A DNA stretch of 64,000 nt from JBCDKH01 sp964388485 (lineage in GTDB: Bacteria > Planctomycetota > Phycisphaerae > Tepidisphaerales > Tepidisphaeraceae). The stretch spans positions 33,098 through 97,097 of the forward strand of contig CAYMAS010000011.1 of assembly GCA_964388485.1 (NCBI GenBank), written 5' to 3'. The position numbers and the translations under genes are program-made. Every line of letters starts with the position of its first letter. Positions within the stretch are counted from its first letter, which is position 1. This document shows, one piece after another, positions 42,036 through 51,514 of the stretch. The notes beneath the pieces were generated by a model. It saw only the letters and a program-made list of their open reading frames with translations. It ran no database searches and was not told the DNA's origin.

Positions 42036-43871
42036 TCAGGAGATGCCGCGTGCCTCCAGTTCCCGAACTTCCTGCCGCCACTTCTCGCGGTCACTCGCGG
42101 AGACGCCGTCCGGCAGCAGGCTCCGGCGGGTCGTGTTGAGCAACGCCTGCAGCGTCTGGTATCGACGCGTCGGCCCGATGGCGGGCGGCAGGTAGTCGTC
42201 GAACACGAGGCGCACCGCGTCGAGATCGAGTAAGCCGTCGCGCGCCGCCTTCGCCTTGAGCTGACTCCGCAAAGATCCAAACGCCGCGGCACTCGTGGCG
42301 GCGACGTCCGGCTCCAGACGCTTCGCCGCCTCCAGGGCATCGCCCTCCACCCGGCCGTCGATCATCCAGCGAATGAACGCCAGCCGGTCGTCGCCCGTCG
42401 GGTCGAGCACGGGCAGGATCAAGTCGCCCGCACGACCGGGCCGGCGAATGTCCGGGCTGAGCAGGTGAATCCTCGCCGTCATCAGCAGCCACGTCACGCG
42501 GCCCTTCAACGCCGGGTCACTCATCATCTGCTGCACCTTGCCCGTCAGCCGCCGCTCCGTCTCGTGTTGCCCCGCCCCCACGCCGCCGAACGCCGTGTCG
42601 GCCTCGTCGACGAAGATCACGACGCGGCCCAGGCTGCCAAGCACGCGTCGCAGCCGCTCGAAGAGCACGTCGGTCTGGCCGTACCACTGGCTGCGGAGGT
42701 TCTTGAGCGTCAGCACCGGCAGGCCCAGCTCGCCGGCGACGGCCTCGAAGATGAACGTCTTGCCCGCCCCGATCGGCCCGGCCACCGCGGCCCCGCCCAG
42801 GGCGTCGTCGCCGCTGCTCTTGATCCGCGGGATGAACTCGCGACCGAGAAACTCGCGCAGTCGCGTGTTGCCTACGACGTCGCCCAAGGTGTGCGTCGGC
42901 CGCTTGAACTCGACGACGTCTTCGCCCAATTCTGCACCGACGTACCGCTCGACGGCTTCGACGACGTCGTCCGGTTGCGGGCGCCGATCGTCGTGCTCGG
43001 CACGACGCAGGAGCTGACGCAGGGCCTGCGTCCCTAGGCCCGCAGTCGCTAGGGCGAGTTCGTCAAGTTTGGGGTCAGGAGTCGCCCGCGTAGGCGACGG
43101 TGACTCCGGAAGCTCTGCTGCAGGGGCAACTCCTGAACCTTTCTGCGTGAAGAGAAAGTGCCTGCGTCGGTCGACGTCCGGCGCGGGCACCTCGATGTCG
43201 ATGATCTGCGGCAGCGACGTGACGAGCCGACTGACGCCGCCGCGGGATTCGCTGACCATCACGACGCTGTCACGGGCCTCTTGGAACGCTGCGTCGCCGA
43301 ACCAGTCGCGGAGAATAGAGACGCGGTGCCGATCCGCGGGGTTGAGCCGGCTCGCGTCGTCGCCGCTGTTGGGCAGGAGCAGGTCCGCGGCCTCGATCCA
43401 GACCAGCAGCGAGTCGCCGTAGATTGGTCGGCCGTCGGCGTGCGTGGAGCGTCGCATCACGCACAGCTGCCGAAGGAACTCGAGCGCGACGGTCGGTGCA
43501 CCGGCGGAGTCGCGGACCAGTCGATCGAACTCCCGCTCGTGCGCCTCCTTCGCCCTGGCCACCCCGCGATCGACCAGTGCCTGCAGCGTTACTTCCGCGG
43601 GATCGGCCCCCGACTTCCACGCCACCCACGCCCGCCGCAGGTCCGCCAGCTTGTTCGGCGGCACGAGGCGGATCGGGCCGTTGAGCTCGCAGACGAGTTG
43701 CGTGACGCCGTCGACGCTGCACCGCTTCAGGAGAAAGTCGACCAGCGGCACGTAGCGGCCGTCGTGGTGGTACAGGTCATGCGTCGCCCCGTGCAGCAGC
43801 ACCGACCGGGACTGGCCGCTGTTGAGCGTTCGGGTCAGCGAGCTGAACCAGTCGTAGCCGGGGTCGTGCAC
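42036..43871 (-). CDS. AAA+ ATPase with degenerate N-terminal half
   Basis: A 611-residue protein. The C-terminal half is a classical AAA+ module: Walker A AGPIGAGKTFIFEAV near residue 365, Walker B VVIFVDEADTAFGG near 415, and a RRPGRAGDLI segment that supplies the conserved arginines. The N-terminal half starts with SRSVLLHGATHDLYHH where a P-loop would be expected, but has no GKT/S. It also keeps a LLVWIEAADLLLP strand resembling Walker B, so it may be an inactive AAA-like domain. The linker between halves contains a short inverted repeat in frame. Partner and substrate are unknown. It lies alone, with repeat element B upstream. Confidence 0.75.
   Translation of the reverse strand: MHDPGYDWFSSLTRTLNSGQSRSVLLHGATHDLYHHDGRYVPLVDFLLKRCSVDGVTQLVCELNGPIRLVPPNKLADLRRAWVAWKSGADPAEVTLQALVDRGVARAKEAHEREFDRLVRDSAGAPTVALEFLRQLCVMRRSTHADGRPIYGDSLLVWIEAADLLLPNSGDDASRLNPADRHRVSILRDWFGDAAFQEARDSVVMVSESRGGVSRLVTSLPQIIDIEVPAPDVDRRRHFLFTQKGSGVAPAAELPESPSPTRATPDPKLDELALATAGLGTQALRQLLRRAEHDDRRPQPDDVVEAVERYVGAELGEDVVEFKRPTHTLGDVVGNTRLREFLGREFIPRIKSSGDDALGGAAVAGPIGAGKTFIFEAVAGELGLPVLTLKNLRSQWYGQTDVLFERLRRVLGSLGRVVIFVDEADTAFGGVGAGQHETERRLTGKVQQMMSDPALKGRVTWLLMTARIHLLSPDIRRPGRAGDLILPVLDPTGDDRLAFIRWMIDGRVEGDALEAAKRLEPDVAATSAAAFGSLRSQLKAKAARDGLLDLDAVRLVFDDYLPPAIGPTRRYQTLQALLNTTRRSLLPDGVSASDREKWRQEVRELEARGIS
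43073..43139. repeat. Inverted repeat in the AAA linker
   Basis: The left arm is ggtcaggagtcgccc and the right arm complements it (ggttcaggagttgccc on the other strand), with an inner hairpin (gtcgcc / ggcgac). It encodes a Pro/Ala/Ser-rich linker (about 25 residues) of the AAA protein and keeps the frame. Confidence 0.5.
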
Positions 43872-43917
43872 GGGGCGAGTCTACTGCAGAGCCTGCGGCC
43901 GCATGACCGGTATCTGT

Positions 43918-44079
43918 GAGCCGCGGACCCACGGTCCGCCGGTCTGACGAGACGATTTGCTGCAGCACGACTCGCTTTCCGTCAGAGCGTTCACCTCGCG
44001 AGGAGAACCATCTTAGCGGAAGGTCGATGTGCTGCAGACAGGAGACTCGTCAGACCGGCGGACCGTGGGTCCGCGGCTC
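43918..44079. repeat. 34-bp terminal-inverted-repeat element, copy B
   Basis: Two perfectly complementary 34-nt arms (43918-43951 and 44046-44079), beginning gagccgcggacccacggtcc, enclose about 94 bp of unique sequence. The interior has a minor repeat (gctgcag twice). It ends 5 bp before the 3' end of the GH42 gene and sits upstream of the AAA gene. No transposase is encoded inside, so mobility would have to be supplied in trans. Confidence 0.85.
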
Positions 44080-44084
44080 TGGAA

Positions 44085-46079
44085 TCAACTCTGATGAACC
44101 ACGACGTGGACACCGAAGCGGTCCAGTTCGACTTGGCTGCCGTCGACTGCTTCGAAGGCAACGGGTGCTTCGGCGTTGTTGAAGTAGAACCAAAGCTGCT
44201 CGTTTGGCTTTTCCCGAATGACCAGCTCCACCGACGCCGGCAGGTCCGCCGGTCGCAGCCGGGGCAGGTCGGCGACAAGGTCGCGGAGCAGCGGTGCGAG
44301 GACCGGCTCGTGCAGGTAGGTGCCGACGTAGACCGCCCGACCCTTGCCGACGTGCCGCATCGTGACCGCTGCGGCACCGGGAGCGGGGCCGTCCTGCCAC
44401 GTCGCCAGAGGCTCAGCCGTCGTCGGATCGAGCGTTTCATACCACCTTGCGGCGGGTTGGTCGTGGCCGGTCATCGTCATCGTCCGTGAGCCCTTCTTGA
44501 GCGGGCCGTACTCGACCACCTTCACGCCGCACAGCTCCGCCAACACACCGGGCGGCGTTTCGGCGACGATGTTGTTGTCCAGGTCACGCGTTGCGGTGCG
44601 GGCTCCGACGATAAGCAGGCCGCCAGCTTCGACCCACTGCGTCAGCTTCGTCGCCCAAGCGGGATCGAACATCGCCCAGTGCGGCACAACGTAGACGCCG
44701 ACGCGGTCGAGGTCGTCCTCCGGATGCACGCAGCCGGGCGCAAACCCGGCGGCACTGAGAGCGGCGTGAGCTTTGGCGGCGACATCGTCGGGGTCCGGCA
44801 GGTCGAGCGTGTAAGCCGCGTGCGCGTCGCGAATGTCCGTGCTGCACGATGCGACGGCCGCGTCGATGGCGACGGTGCTGCCGAGCAGGCGATCCTTCAG
44901 CTTTGCTACGTCTTCACCAACGCGAGCGACTTCGTCGTACCGCCGCCGGCCGATGTTGTCGTGGTCGATGATGCCGAGCCAGTACTGCTCGGCCCCCGTC
45001 CTGCATGTTCGCCAGCGGAAGTAGAGCAAACTGTCGCAGCCGCGGGCGATGGTGCGGAGCGACATCTGCCGCATCTCGTCCGGCAGCGGTTGCTCGAGCA
45101 TGTAGTCGGGCTGTCCGCCGCTGCCCGATTGGTGTTCCGGGACGATGAAGTTGCCCGCCATGCCGCGACAGCGGTCGGCGTTGAAGGCGTGATCGAGGTG
45201 CCGGCTCTCGGTCTCGAAGAACATCGGGTAGACGTCCCAGCCGAGCACGTCGAGGTCCTTTGTGAATTGGCCTCGGTAGTCGATGTGCTTGAACAGGCCG
45301 TTGTGGGTGATCCACCAGTTCGCGTTGGTTTCCCGTAGAATCTTCACCTGATCCGCCTGGAATGTCGTGACGAGGTCGCCCAGGAAGCGGAAGTAGGCCA
45401 GCCGGTGGGCCGGGTTCAGGTAAGTGGGCGTGTCCATGATCGGCAGCGTGACGTCCTCGAACGCGTCGAACGTCTGACTCCAGAACGCGGTGCCCCAGCG
45501 ACGGTTGAGCGTGTCGATGTCGCCGTAGGTTTGCTCGCACCAGCGTTGGAAGGCGACGAGCGCCGCCGGGCTGTAGTCGTCATCGATGTGGCAGTGGAAC
45601 TCGTTGTCGGTCTGCCAGCCGATGACGTGCGGGTCGCTCTTCCAATGCTCAGCCATGACCTGCGTGATGTCGCGGCTGGCCTGCTGGAAGCCCTCGTGCG
45701 CGTGCGACACGTGCTGCCGGGAGCCGTGAGTCATCGGCACGTTCTTGGCGTTGATGCGGACCATGTCCGGCATTTGCTTGAGCAACCAACGCGGCGGCGT
45801 TGCGGTGGGGGTGCAGAGGATCGTGTCGATGCCGTGCTCGCCGAGTCGTGCGATCGTGTCGTCGAAGAGCGAGAAGTCGTACGTGCCGGGCCTGGGCTCG
45901 ATGACGTTCCATGCGAACTCGGCCATTCGGACGACGTTCATGCCGGCGTCGGCCATGCGTTTGGCGTCATCTCGGCGGGTGGCCTCGTCCCAGTGTTCCG
46001 GGTAAAAGCAGACGCCGAAGTGGAACCGGTCGAACATCGACGGCCGGCGGTGGGAGAGGGGGCGAGCGGTGTCTGGCAT
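44085..46079 (-). CDS. GH42 beta-galactosidase
   Basis: A 664-residue glycoside hydrolase family 42 enzyme. The start of the TIM barrel is FGVCFYPEHWDEATRRDDAKRM, and PTATPPRWLL is typical. The acid/base glutamate lies in WQTDNEFHCH, and the nucleophile candidate is the Glu of FIVPEHQSGSG. The trimerisation and C-terminal beta domains follow. No signal peptide is seen, so it acts in the cytoplasm on imported galactosides. A second Met 14 codons in (MFDRFHFG) is a good alternative start. The gene starts 9 bp after mqnE and probably shares its transcript. galK lies 5 kb away. Confidence 0.9.
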   Translation of the reverse strand: MPDTARPLSHRRPSMFDRFHFGVCFYPEHWDEATRRDDAKRMADAGMNVVRMAEFAWNVIEPRPGTYDFSLFDDTIARLGEHGIDTILCTPTATPPRWLLKQMPDMVRINAKNVPMTHGSRQHVSHAHEGFQQASRDITQVMAEHWKSDPHVIGWQTDNEFHCHIDDDYSPAALVAFQRWCEQTYGDIDTLNRRWGTAFWSQTFDAFEDVTLPIMDTPTYLNPAHRLAYFRFLGDLVTTFQADQVKILRETNANWWITHNGLFKHIDYRGQFTKDLDVLGWDVYPMFFETESRHLDHAFNADRCRGMAGNFIVPEHQSGSGGQPDYMLEQPLPDEMRQMSLRTIARGCDSLLYFRWRTCRTGAEQYWLGIIDHDNIGRRRYDEVARVGEDVAKLKDRLLGSTVAIDAAVASCSTDIRDAHAAYTLDLPDPDDVAAKAHAALSAAGFAPGCVHPEDDLDRVGVYVVPHWAMFDPAWATKLTQWVEAGGLLIVGARTATRDLDNNIVAETPPGVLAELCGVKVVEYGPLKKGSRTMTMTGHDQPAARWYETLDPTTAEPLATWQDGPAPGAAAVTMRHVGKGRAVYVGTYLHEPVLAPLLRDLVADLPRLRPADLPASVELVIREKPNEQLWFYFNNAEAPVAFEAVDGSQVELDRFGVHVVVHQS

Positions 46080-46088
46080 GCCGAGGTT

Positions 46089-47324
46089 TTAGCCCTCGTC
46101 GCGAATGATCGGGCGATAGAGTGTGTCGCGCTCGACAGGCTCGCGGCCGGCGTCGCGGATGGTGCGGGCGAGGGTGTCGACGTGCATCTCCTGCCGCTGG
46201 GTGCCGCCGCCGTTTTGGCGTTTGGTGATGTCGTACCAGACGACGGTGCCATCAAGGTCGTCGCAGCCGTAGCGGATCGCGACCTGGGAGAGGCCGATGG
46301 ACTGCATGATCCAGAACGCTTTGATGTGAGCAATGTTGTTGCACATCAAGCGGGCCAACGCGAGCGTGCGGAGGTCGGTCAGGCCAGTCGGACCCGGCAG
46401 GTGGCCCAGCTCACTGTGCTCGGGGATGAACGACAATGGGATGACGCAGTTGAAGCAACTCTTGGCCTGCTGATCAATCGCATCGGCCGTTTGCTGACTC
46501 GTCGGCGGCACGTCCGGGTCGAGGCCCATCGACTGGAGCGATGCGGCCTGATGTTCGCGGAGCTTGATGAGGTGCTGGACCCGCTCGTCGGCACCTTCGA
46601 GGTGGCCGTAGAGCATCGTCGCATTGCTGAACAGGCCGGTGTCGTGGGCGGCACGGTGGACGGCGAACCACTTGTCTTCGCGGACCTTGCCTTTGAAGGC
46701 CTCGTCATGCACACGGTCATCGAAGATTTCCGCACCGCCACCCGGCAGGCTGCCGAGGCCGGCATCGCGGAGTTTGGCGAGCACCTGCGGAATCGAGAGC
46801 CGGCTGATCCGACTGAAGTGGACGATCTCGATCGCCGTGAACGCCTTGACGTGCAGACCCGGAGCCGCAGCCTTGATGCCTTGGAGGAAGCTCAGGTAGT
46901 AGTCGAGCTTGTGCCACGGGTGCAGCCCGCCGACGATGTGGACTTCGGTCGCACCGTCGTCCCACGCCTTTTTGGCCGTTGCGACGATCTGGTCGACCGG
47001 CATCTCGTAGGCTCCGGCTTCGCCGCGCTTGCGGTAGAAGCTGCAGAACTTGCACGACAGGGCGCAGACATTCGTATAGTTGATGTGCCGATTTCGGTTG
47101 AAGAACACCCTGTCGCCGTGCAGCCGCTCCTTCACCGCGTTGGCGAGCCGTCCGACGCCATGAAGGTCTCGCGTCGTCGCCAGCAGGCGGCCGTCGTCGA
47201 AGCTCAGCGGCACGCCCTCGCGCACTTTGGCGGCGATTGGCTTGAGCAGCGGATCGCTCACTCGATACCGATCAATAGCCGGTGCCGAGGTCGTAGAGCC
47301 AACAGCTTGAGGAGTCGCGAGCAC
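46089..47324 (-). CDS. mqnE: Aminofutalosine synthase (menaquinone biosynthesis)
   Basis: A 411-residue radical SAM enzyme that joins SAM with 3-[(1-carboxyvinyl)oxy]benzoate to give aminofutalosine in the futalosine route to menaquinone. The cluster motif is CALSCKFC inside NRHINYTNVCALSCKFCSFY. The following YEMPVDQIV, HIVGGLHP and FTAIEIVHF segments are characteristic of MqnE as opposed to MqnC or CofH. The start is GTG. It implies anaerobic or microaerobic respiration with menaquinone. GH42 follows closely. Confidence 0.9.
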   Translation of the reverse strand: MLATPQAVGSTTSAPAIDRYRVSDPLLKPIAAKVREGVPLSFDDGRLLATTRDLHGVGRLANAVKERLHGDRVFFNRNRHINYTNVCALSCKFCSFYRKRGEAGAYEMPVDQIVATAKKAWDDGATEVHIVGGLHPWHKLDYYLSFLQGIKAAAPGLHVKAFTAIEIVHFSRISRLSIPQVLAKLRDAGLGSLPGGGAEIFDDRVHDEAFKGKVREDKWFAVHRAAHDTGLFSNATMLYGHLEGADERVQHLIKLREHQAASLQSMGLDPDVPPTSQQTADAIDQQAKSCFNCVIPLSFIPEHSELGHLPGPTGLTDLRTLALARLMCNNIAHIKAFWIMQSIGLSQVAIRYGCDDLDGTVVWYDITKRQNGGGTQRQEMHVDTLARTIRDAGREPVERDTLYRPIIRDEG

Positions 47325-47399
47325 CCCGCACTATAAACCACCTTCGCCACGGAACCGGCGAGGGTCAGTTGGTTTCGTCGGAACTGAAACGGCCGAAGG

Positions 47400-47888
47400 T
47401 CAGGGGATGTTCTCTTCGACGTCGGCGCCGATATCGGCCTCGCCGATGCCGACAGGACTGTCGCCGGTCGTGATGCCGTCGCCGGGCGGGCGGGTGTCGT
47501 CGAGCGACGACGCTTCCTGCCGGATCGGCCCGCTGTTGCCGCCGAGGGAGGGCGGGGCCGCCGGCTCGAAGACGGCCAGTCGCTTGCCGGAGCGGTCGTA
47601 GGCCCGTGTTTCGGCATCGCCATCCACGATGTAGTTGATGATGAAGACGAGTTGTCCCGTCGAGGCATTGACCGTTTCGACGCTGGTCACTTCCGCCTGC
47701 TCCGGAAGCTCTTCAACGACCTGCAACCGGATGTCGGCCGGCAGGGCGCCGAAGCTGGCGTTCATGGTGCCAAGAGGCATCGGCTCTTCGAGCATCACCT
47801 CTTCGTCATTGTTGCTGCAGCCGGTGATACCGATCACGGCAGCGGCCACTGCCGCGAGGGGGATTAAGAATCGTGCGGGCTTGGACAT
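47400..47888 (-). CDS. Small lipoprotein, unknown
   Basis: A 162-residue protein with a lipoprotein leader (MSKPARFLIPLAAVAAAVIG then ITGCSNNDEE). The mature part has a compact beta segment (VTSVETVNASTGQLVFIINY, DGDAETRAYDRSGKRLAVFE), a PepSY-like look that I cannot confirm, and an acidic Gly/Pro-rich tail. It probably sits on the inner face of the outer membrane. I do not recognise the family. Neighbours give no functional hint. Confidence 0.6.
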   Translation of the reverse strand: MSKPARFLIPLAAVAAAVIGITGCSNNDEEVMLEEPMPLGTMNASFGALPADIRLQVVEELPEQAEVTSVETVNASTGQLVFIINYIVDGDAETRAYDRSGKRLAVFEPAAPPSLGGNSGPIRQEASSLDDTRPPGDGITTGDSPVGIGEADIGADVEENIP

Positions 47889-47937
47889 GCACCCGTCTTA
47901 GCGCGTTCGCGGCATCCTGACTAGGGGTAATCTACGC

Positions 47938-49278
47938 TCAGGCGGCCTTTGCTAATGCCGTCGCGGCATGAGCGCGCAGCCGGCTGCGGTCCTCCCACAC
48001 GTTCTGGGCTCGCCGCAGGTAGCGATCCAGCGTAACCGGATCCTCCTGCTCACGCATCGAAAGTCGTGTCTGCTCACGCAAAGCCTGCAGGAACCGGAAC
48101 GCCACCGCGTCCTGGCCGACGTGGATGTTGATCGACGTCAGCTGGTAAGCCGCCTTGTACATTGCCACGCCTTTGCACTTGGCAAACGCCTGCGCCAGCC
48201 ACTCTCCTGCGGCGGCACGATGCTTGAGGACACGCGTCGGCTTGGCGTGCATCTGCTCGTGCAGCCGGGCCCGTCGCAGCTCGTAGTTGCCGAGTCGCAG
48301 CAGCTCCAGACTACGCCGCACGGGAGCGGCTTCATAGAGAACGCGGCTCGTCGCGATGGCCAGCTCGTAGCCGATCAATGCCTCCTTGTGCGACCGATTC
48401 CAGGAAAAGAAGCTCAACTGCGGCTCGCCGCCGGTGCGTTCGAAGGCCACCAGACCACGATGCCCGGCCGCCTGCGTGATCTTGCCCCGCGTCGCTGGAT
48501 CGATCCGATATGCTGCTCGACTCGCACCACGTTCGTCGACCGTTGACACGCCGCGATCCGGATCGTCGAAGTAGTTCGGGTCGTTCGTCGCGAAGTAGCA
48601 CTCGGTGCAGATCGACAAGCCTGCGAGGTTGTAATCTACAAAGTCATCCGCCGCTGAGCCGCCTTGGCGATAAATCGGCAGGTCGAAGAGGTCGACGTCC
48701 GTCTCGATTTTGCCCGCCCGAAGCTGGAAACTCTCCACCGGTACGCCGAACGAGTGGTACGGGCACGACAGGTCACGCTTGAGCAGAGCCGAGCAGCCTT
48801 GGACGAGCTTGGACCGCCCTTTGCCGCCGGCCCGCTTGGTTCGCATCGACGCGGCTTCGTTGTGGAAGTTGATGGCGTTCGTGAACGTCCCGCGGATGCC
48901 GGAGCAGGTCAACGGCCGCTTGAGAATGCCGAAGACGTCCAGCTCCTTGAGCCGCCGCTCGTCCCGTGCCGCCAGATCTGCCGGGGCAACGAGCAGGATG
49001 GCCGTCGCGGCGGTGTCCGGGTGGCGCGACAGAATGCGGGTCGTTTGACCCAGATCGAGTCCGGGCATCGCGTGGTCGATCAGCAGAACGCCAGGCTTGT
49101 GCTTCTTGGCCTCCTCGATGACCTGCGACGGGTTGGTTACGACCTCCACCGTGGCTCCCGAGTTGCCGAGCACGGTCTGCAACGCCGCCGTTTCCGAAGC
49201 ATTGGCTTCGGCGATGAGCAGGGTTTGCCCGCTGAGAGCGTCGGCGGGCGACGGAGTAGTAGTGGCGGAGGCGGGCAC
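47938..49278 (-). CDS. Response-regulator receiver domain with DUF2225-like C-terminal part
   Basis: About 446 residues from a GTG start, preceded by an agagaac ribosome-like site; the upstream in-frame extension looks untranslated. Residues about 20-130 form a receiver domain: LLIAEANASETAALQTVLG, then GVLLIDHAMPGLDLGQT with the phospho-acceptor Asp, and the late GILKRPL lysine. The rest (LLKRDLSCPYHSFGVPVESF, KIETDVDLFDLPIY, LSICTECYFATNDPNYFD) resembles the cysteine-containing DUF2225 family seen in spirochaetes and clostridia, then helical repeats. No histidine kinase is adjacent. The output is unknown; a metal-binding or protein-binding role is possible. Confidence 0.65.
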   Translation of the reverse strand: MPASATTTPSPADALSGQTLLIAEANASETAALQTVLGNSGATVEVVTNPSQVIEEAKKHKPGVLLIDHAMPGLDLGQTTRILSRHPDTAATAILLVAPADLAARDERRLKELDVFGILKRPLTCSGIRGTFTNAINFHNEAASMRTKRAGGKGRSKLVQGCSALLKRDLSCPYHSFGVPVESFQLRAGKIETDVDLFDLPIYRQGGSAADDFVDYNLAGLSICTECYFATNDPNYFDDPDRGVSTVDERGASRAAYRIDPATRGKITQAAGHRGLVAFERTGGEPQLSFFSWNRSHKEALIGYELAIATSRVLYEAAPVRRSLELLRLGNYELRRARLHEQMHAKPTRVLKHRAAAGEWLAQAFAKCKGVAMYKAAYQLTSINIHVGQDAVAFRFLQALREQTRLSMREQEDPVTLDRYLRRAQNVWEDRSRLRAHAATALAKAA

Positions 49279-49533
49279 GTTCTCTATGTCGATCTGATGT
49301 GGGAGCGGCTTGAGGCGCAGAACACGCGCGGCGCCGGACCTGTCACGTTGGCAGGCTTTGGAACATGGTGCTGCCACCGAGATCACGCTGCAACGGTCTA
49401 AGACGGGTTGGAGCGGCGTGAGGCCGGCACGGGTTCCGGCACGAGCTTTGTTGAAGGTGAACCGTCAACGCCTGGCAAACTGCTGGACGCGGACCTCTAC
49501 AACGACTTCAACCTGTAAAGGAACCACAACGAC

Positions 49534-51492
49534 ATGGCCAAGATCATCGGAATCGACCTGGGCACGACCAACAGCGTGGTCAGCGTCATGGAGGGCGATC
49601 AGCCCAAGGTGCTCATTAACCCGCGCGGCAACCGGATCACCCCGTCCGTCGTCGCCTTCAACGACAAGGGCGAACGCCTCGTCGGCGAGCCGGCCCGCAA
49701 CCAGCAGGTCACGAATCCCAAGAACACCGTCTTCAGCGTCAAGCGGTTCATGGGCCGTCGGCACAACGAGATCGAGGCGGAAGAAAAGACCGTCCCGTAC
49801 GAGGTCACCGGCAACGACGACGAGTACGTGAAGATCAAGGTCCGCGACGAGATCTTCACGCCTGAACAGGTTTCGGCTTTCATTCTCGGCGACCTCAAGA
49901 AGACGGCCGAGGACTATCTCGGCGAAGAGGTTAAGGAAGCCGTCGTGACGGTCCCGGCCTACTTCAACGACGCCCAGCGTCAGGCCACCAAGCAAGCCGG
50001 TGAGATCGCCGGCCTCAAGGTGCTTCGCGTGCTTCCGGAGCCGACGGCCGCGGCACTCGCCTTCGGCACTGACAAGAAGCAGAGCGGCAAGATCTTCGTC
50101 TTCGACCTCGGCGGCGGCACGTTCGACGTCTCCATCCTCGACATCGACAAGGACGGTGACGAGTCGCTCTTCGAAGTGCTCTCCATCGCCGGTGACACCC
50201 ACCTCGGCGGCGACGACTTCGACGAGGAGATCATCGACTGGCTCGCCGGTGAGTTCAAGAAGCAGGAGGGCATCGACCTGCGCAACGACGCGATGGCCCT
50301 GCAGCGGCTCAAGGAAGCTGCCGAGAAGGCCAAAAAGGAGCTGTCGAGCAACGTCGAGACGAATATCAACCTGCCGTTCATCACGGCCGACCAGAACGGA
50401 CCCAAGCACCTCAACCTCACGCTCACCCGCAGCGCGTTCGAAGGCCTGATCGACAAGTTCGGCAGCCGCATCAAGGAGCCGGTCCTCAAGGCGCTCGAAG
50501 ACGCCAAGCTCAAGCCGGGCGAGATCGACGACGTCCTGCTCGTCGGCGGCTCGACCCGCATCCCGTTCGTCCAGAAGATCGTCAAGGACGTCTTCGGCAA
50601 GGAGCCCAACCGCAGCGTCAACCCCGACGAGGTCGTTGCCATGGGCGCCGCCGTTCAGGGCGGCATTGCGAAGGGTGACGTCAAGGACATCCTCGTCCTC
50701 GACGCGACGCCCCTGTCGCTGGGCGTCGAAACGCTCGGCGGCGTCATGACGAAGCTCATCGAGCGGAACACGACGATCCCGACGAGCAAGTCGGAGACGT
50801 TCTCCACCGCTGCCGACAGCCAGACGACCGTGACGGTCCGCGTCCTGCAGGGCGAGCGCGAGTTCGCCAAGGACAACCGGCTGCTGGGCGAGTTCAACCT
50901 GAACGACATCCCGCCGGCGCCGCGTGGCGTGCCGCAGATCGAGGTGACGTTCAACATCGACGTCAACGGCATCCTGAGCGTCAAGGCGATCGACAAGTCG
51001 AGCGGCAAGGAGGCCTCCATCGAGGTCAAGGGCTCGGGCGGCCTGAGCGACGAAGAGGTCGAGCGCATGAAGCGCGAGGCCGAGCAGAACGCCGAGGCCG
51101 ACAAGAAGCGTCGCGAGGTTGTCGACCTGCGCAACCAGGCCGACGGTGCGATTGCCTCTGCCGAGAAGCTCACCAGCGGCGACGAGGCCGAGAAGATCCC
51201 GGCCGAGGTTCGCGGCGAGGTCGAGAGTGCGGTGAACCGTCTCAAGGAGGTCAAGGACCAGGACGACGCCGACGTGCTCAAGAAGAGCCTGGAAAATCTC
51301 AACGCCGCCGTCATGAAGATCGGCGAAGCCGCCTACGCCGCATCACAGGGAGCACCCGGTGGCGAAGCCGGCCCCAAGGCGACCGCCGAAGGTGGAGCGG
51401 GCGGGGCGGCTCCGGAAGCGGAGTCCGATCGTGCCAAGCCGAGCGATGACGAGGACGTTATCGACGCGGAGTATGAGGTGAAGAAGGAGTAG
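49534..51492 (+). CDS. dnaK: Molecular chaperone DnaK (Hsp70)
   Basis: A 652-residue Hsp70. The ATPase domain opens IIGIDLGTTNSVVSVMEGD and carries FDLGGGTFDVSILDIDKDGD and the LVGGSTRIPFVQ motif. The hydrophobic linker is DVKDILVLDATPLSLG. The substrate-binding domain and a lid ending in a DEDVIDAEYEV tail follow, as is usual. The lid end has a Gly/Ala/Glu-rich stretch. The ribosome site aaagga lies about 12 nt before the ATG. I saw no CIRCE operator upstream. grpE and dnaJ are not adjacent. A strong terminator follows. Confidence 0.97.
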   Translation: MAKIIGIDLGTTNSVVSVMEGDQPKVLINPRGNRITPSVVAFNDKGERLVGEPARNQQVTNPKNTVFSVKRFMGRRHNEIEAEEKTVPYEVTGNDDEYVKIKVRDEIFTPEQVSAFILGDLKKTAEDYLGEEVKEAVVTVPAYFNDAQRQATKQAGEIAGLKVLRVLPEPTAAALAFGTDKKQSGKIFVFDLGGGTFDVSILDIDKDGDESLFEVLSIAGDTHLGGDDFDEEIIDWLAGEFKKQEGIDLRNDAMALQRLKEAAEKAKKELSSNVETNINLPFITADQNGPKHLNLTLTRSAFEGLIDKFGSRIKEPVLKALEDAKLKPGEIDDVLLVGGSTRIPFVQKIVKDVFGKEPNRSVNPDEVVAMGAAVQGGIAKGDVKDILVLDATPLSLGVETLGGVMTKLIERNTTIPTSKSETFSTAADSQTTVTVRVLQGEREFAKDNRLLGEFNLNDIPPAPRGVPQIEVTFNIDVNGILSVKAIDKSSGKEASIEVKGSGGLSDEEVERMKREAEQNAEADKKRREVVDLRNQADGAIASAEKLTSGDEAEKIPAEVRGEVESAVNRLKEVKDQDDADVLKKSLENLNAAVMKIGEAAYAASQGAPGGEAGPKATAEGGAGGAAPEAESDRAKPSDDEDVIDAEYEVKKE

Positions 51493-51514
51493 CGACTTAA
51501 ATCGTCGATGTGGA

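Noticed and set aside
49400..49533. CIRCE heat-shock operator or sigma-32 promoter before dnaK
   Set aside because: I looked for the gagtgctaa-type inverted repeat and for a clear heat-shock box and saw neither.
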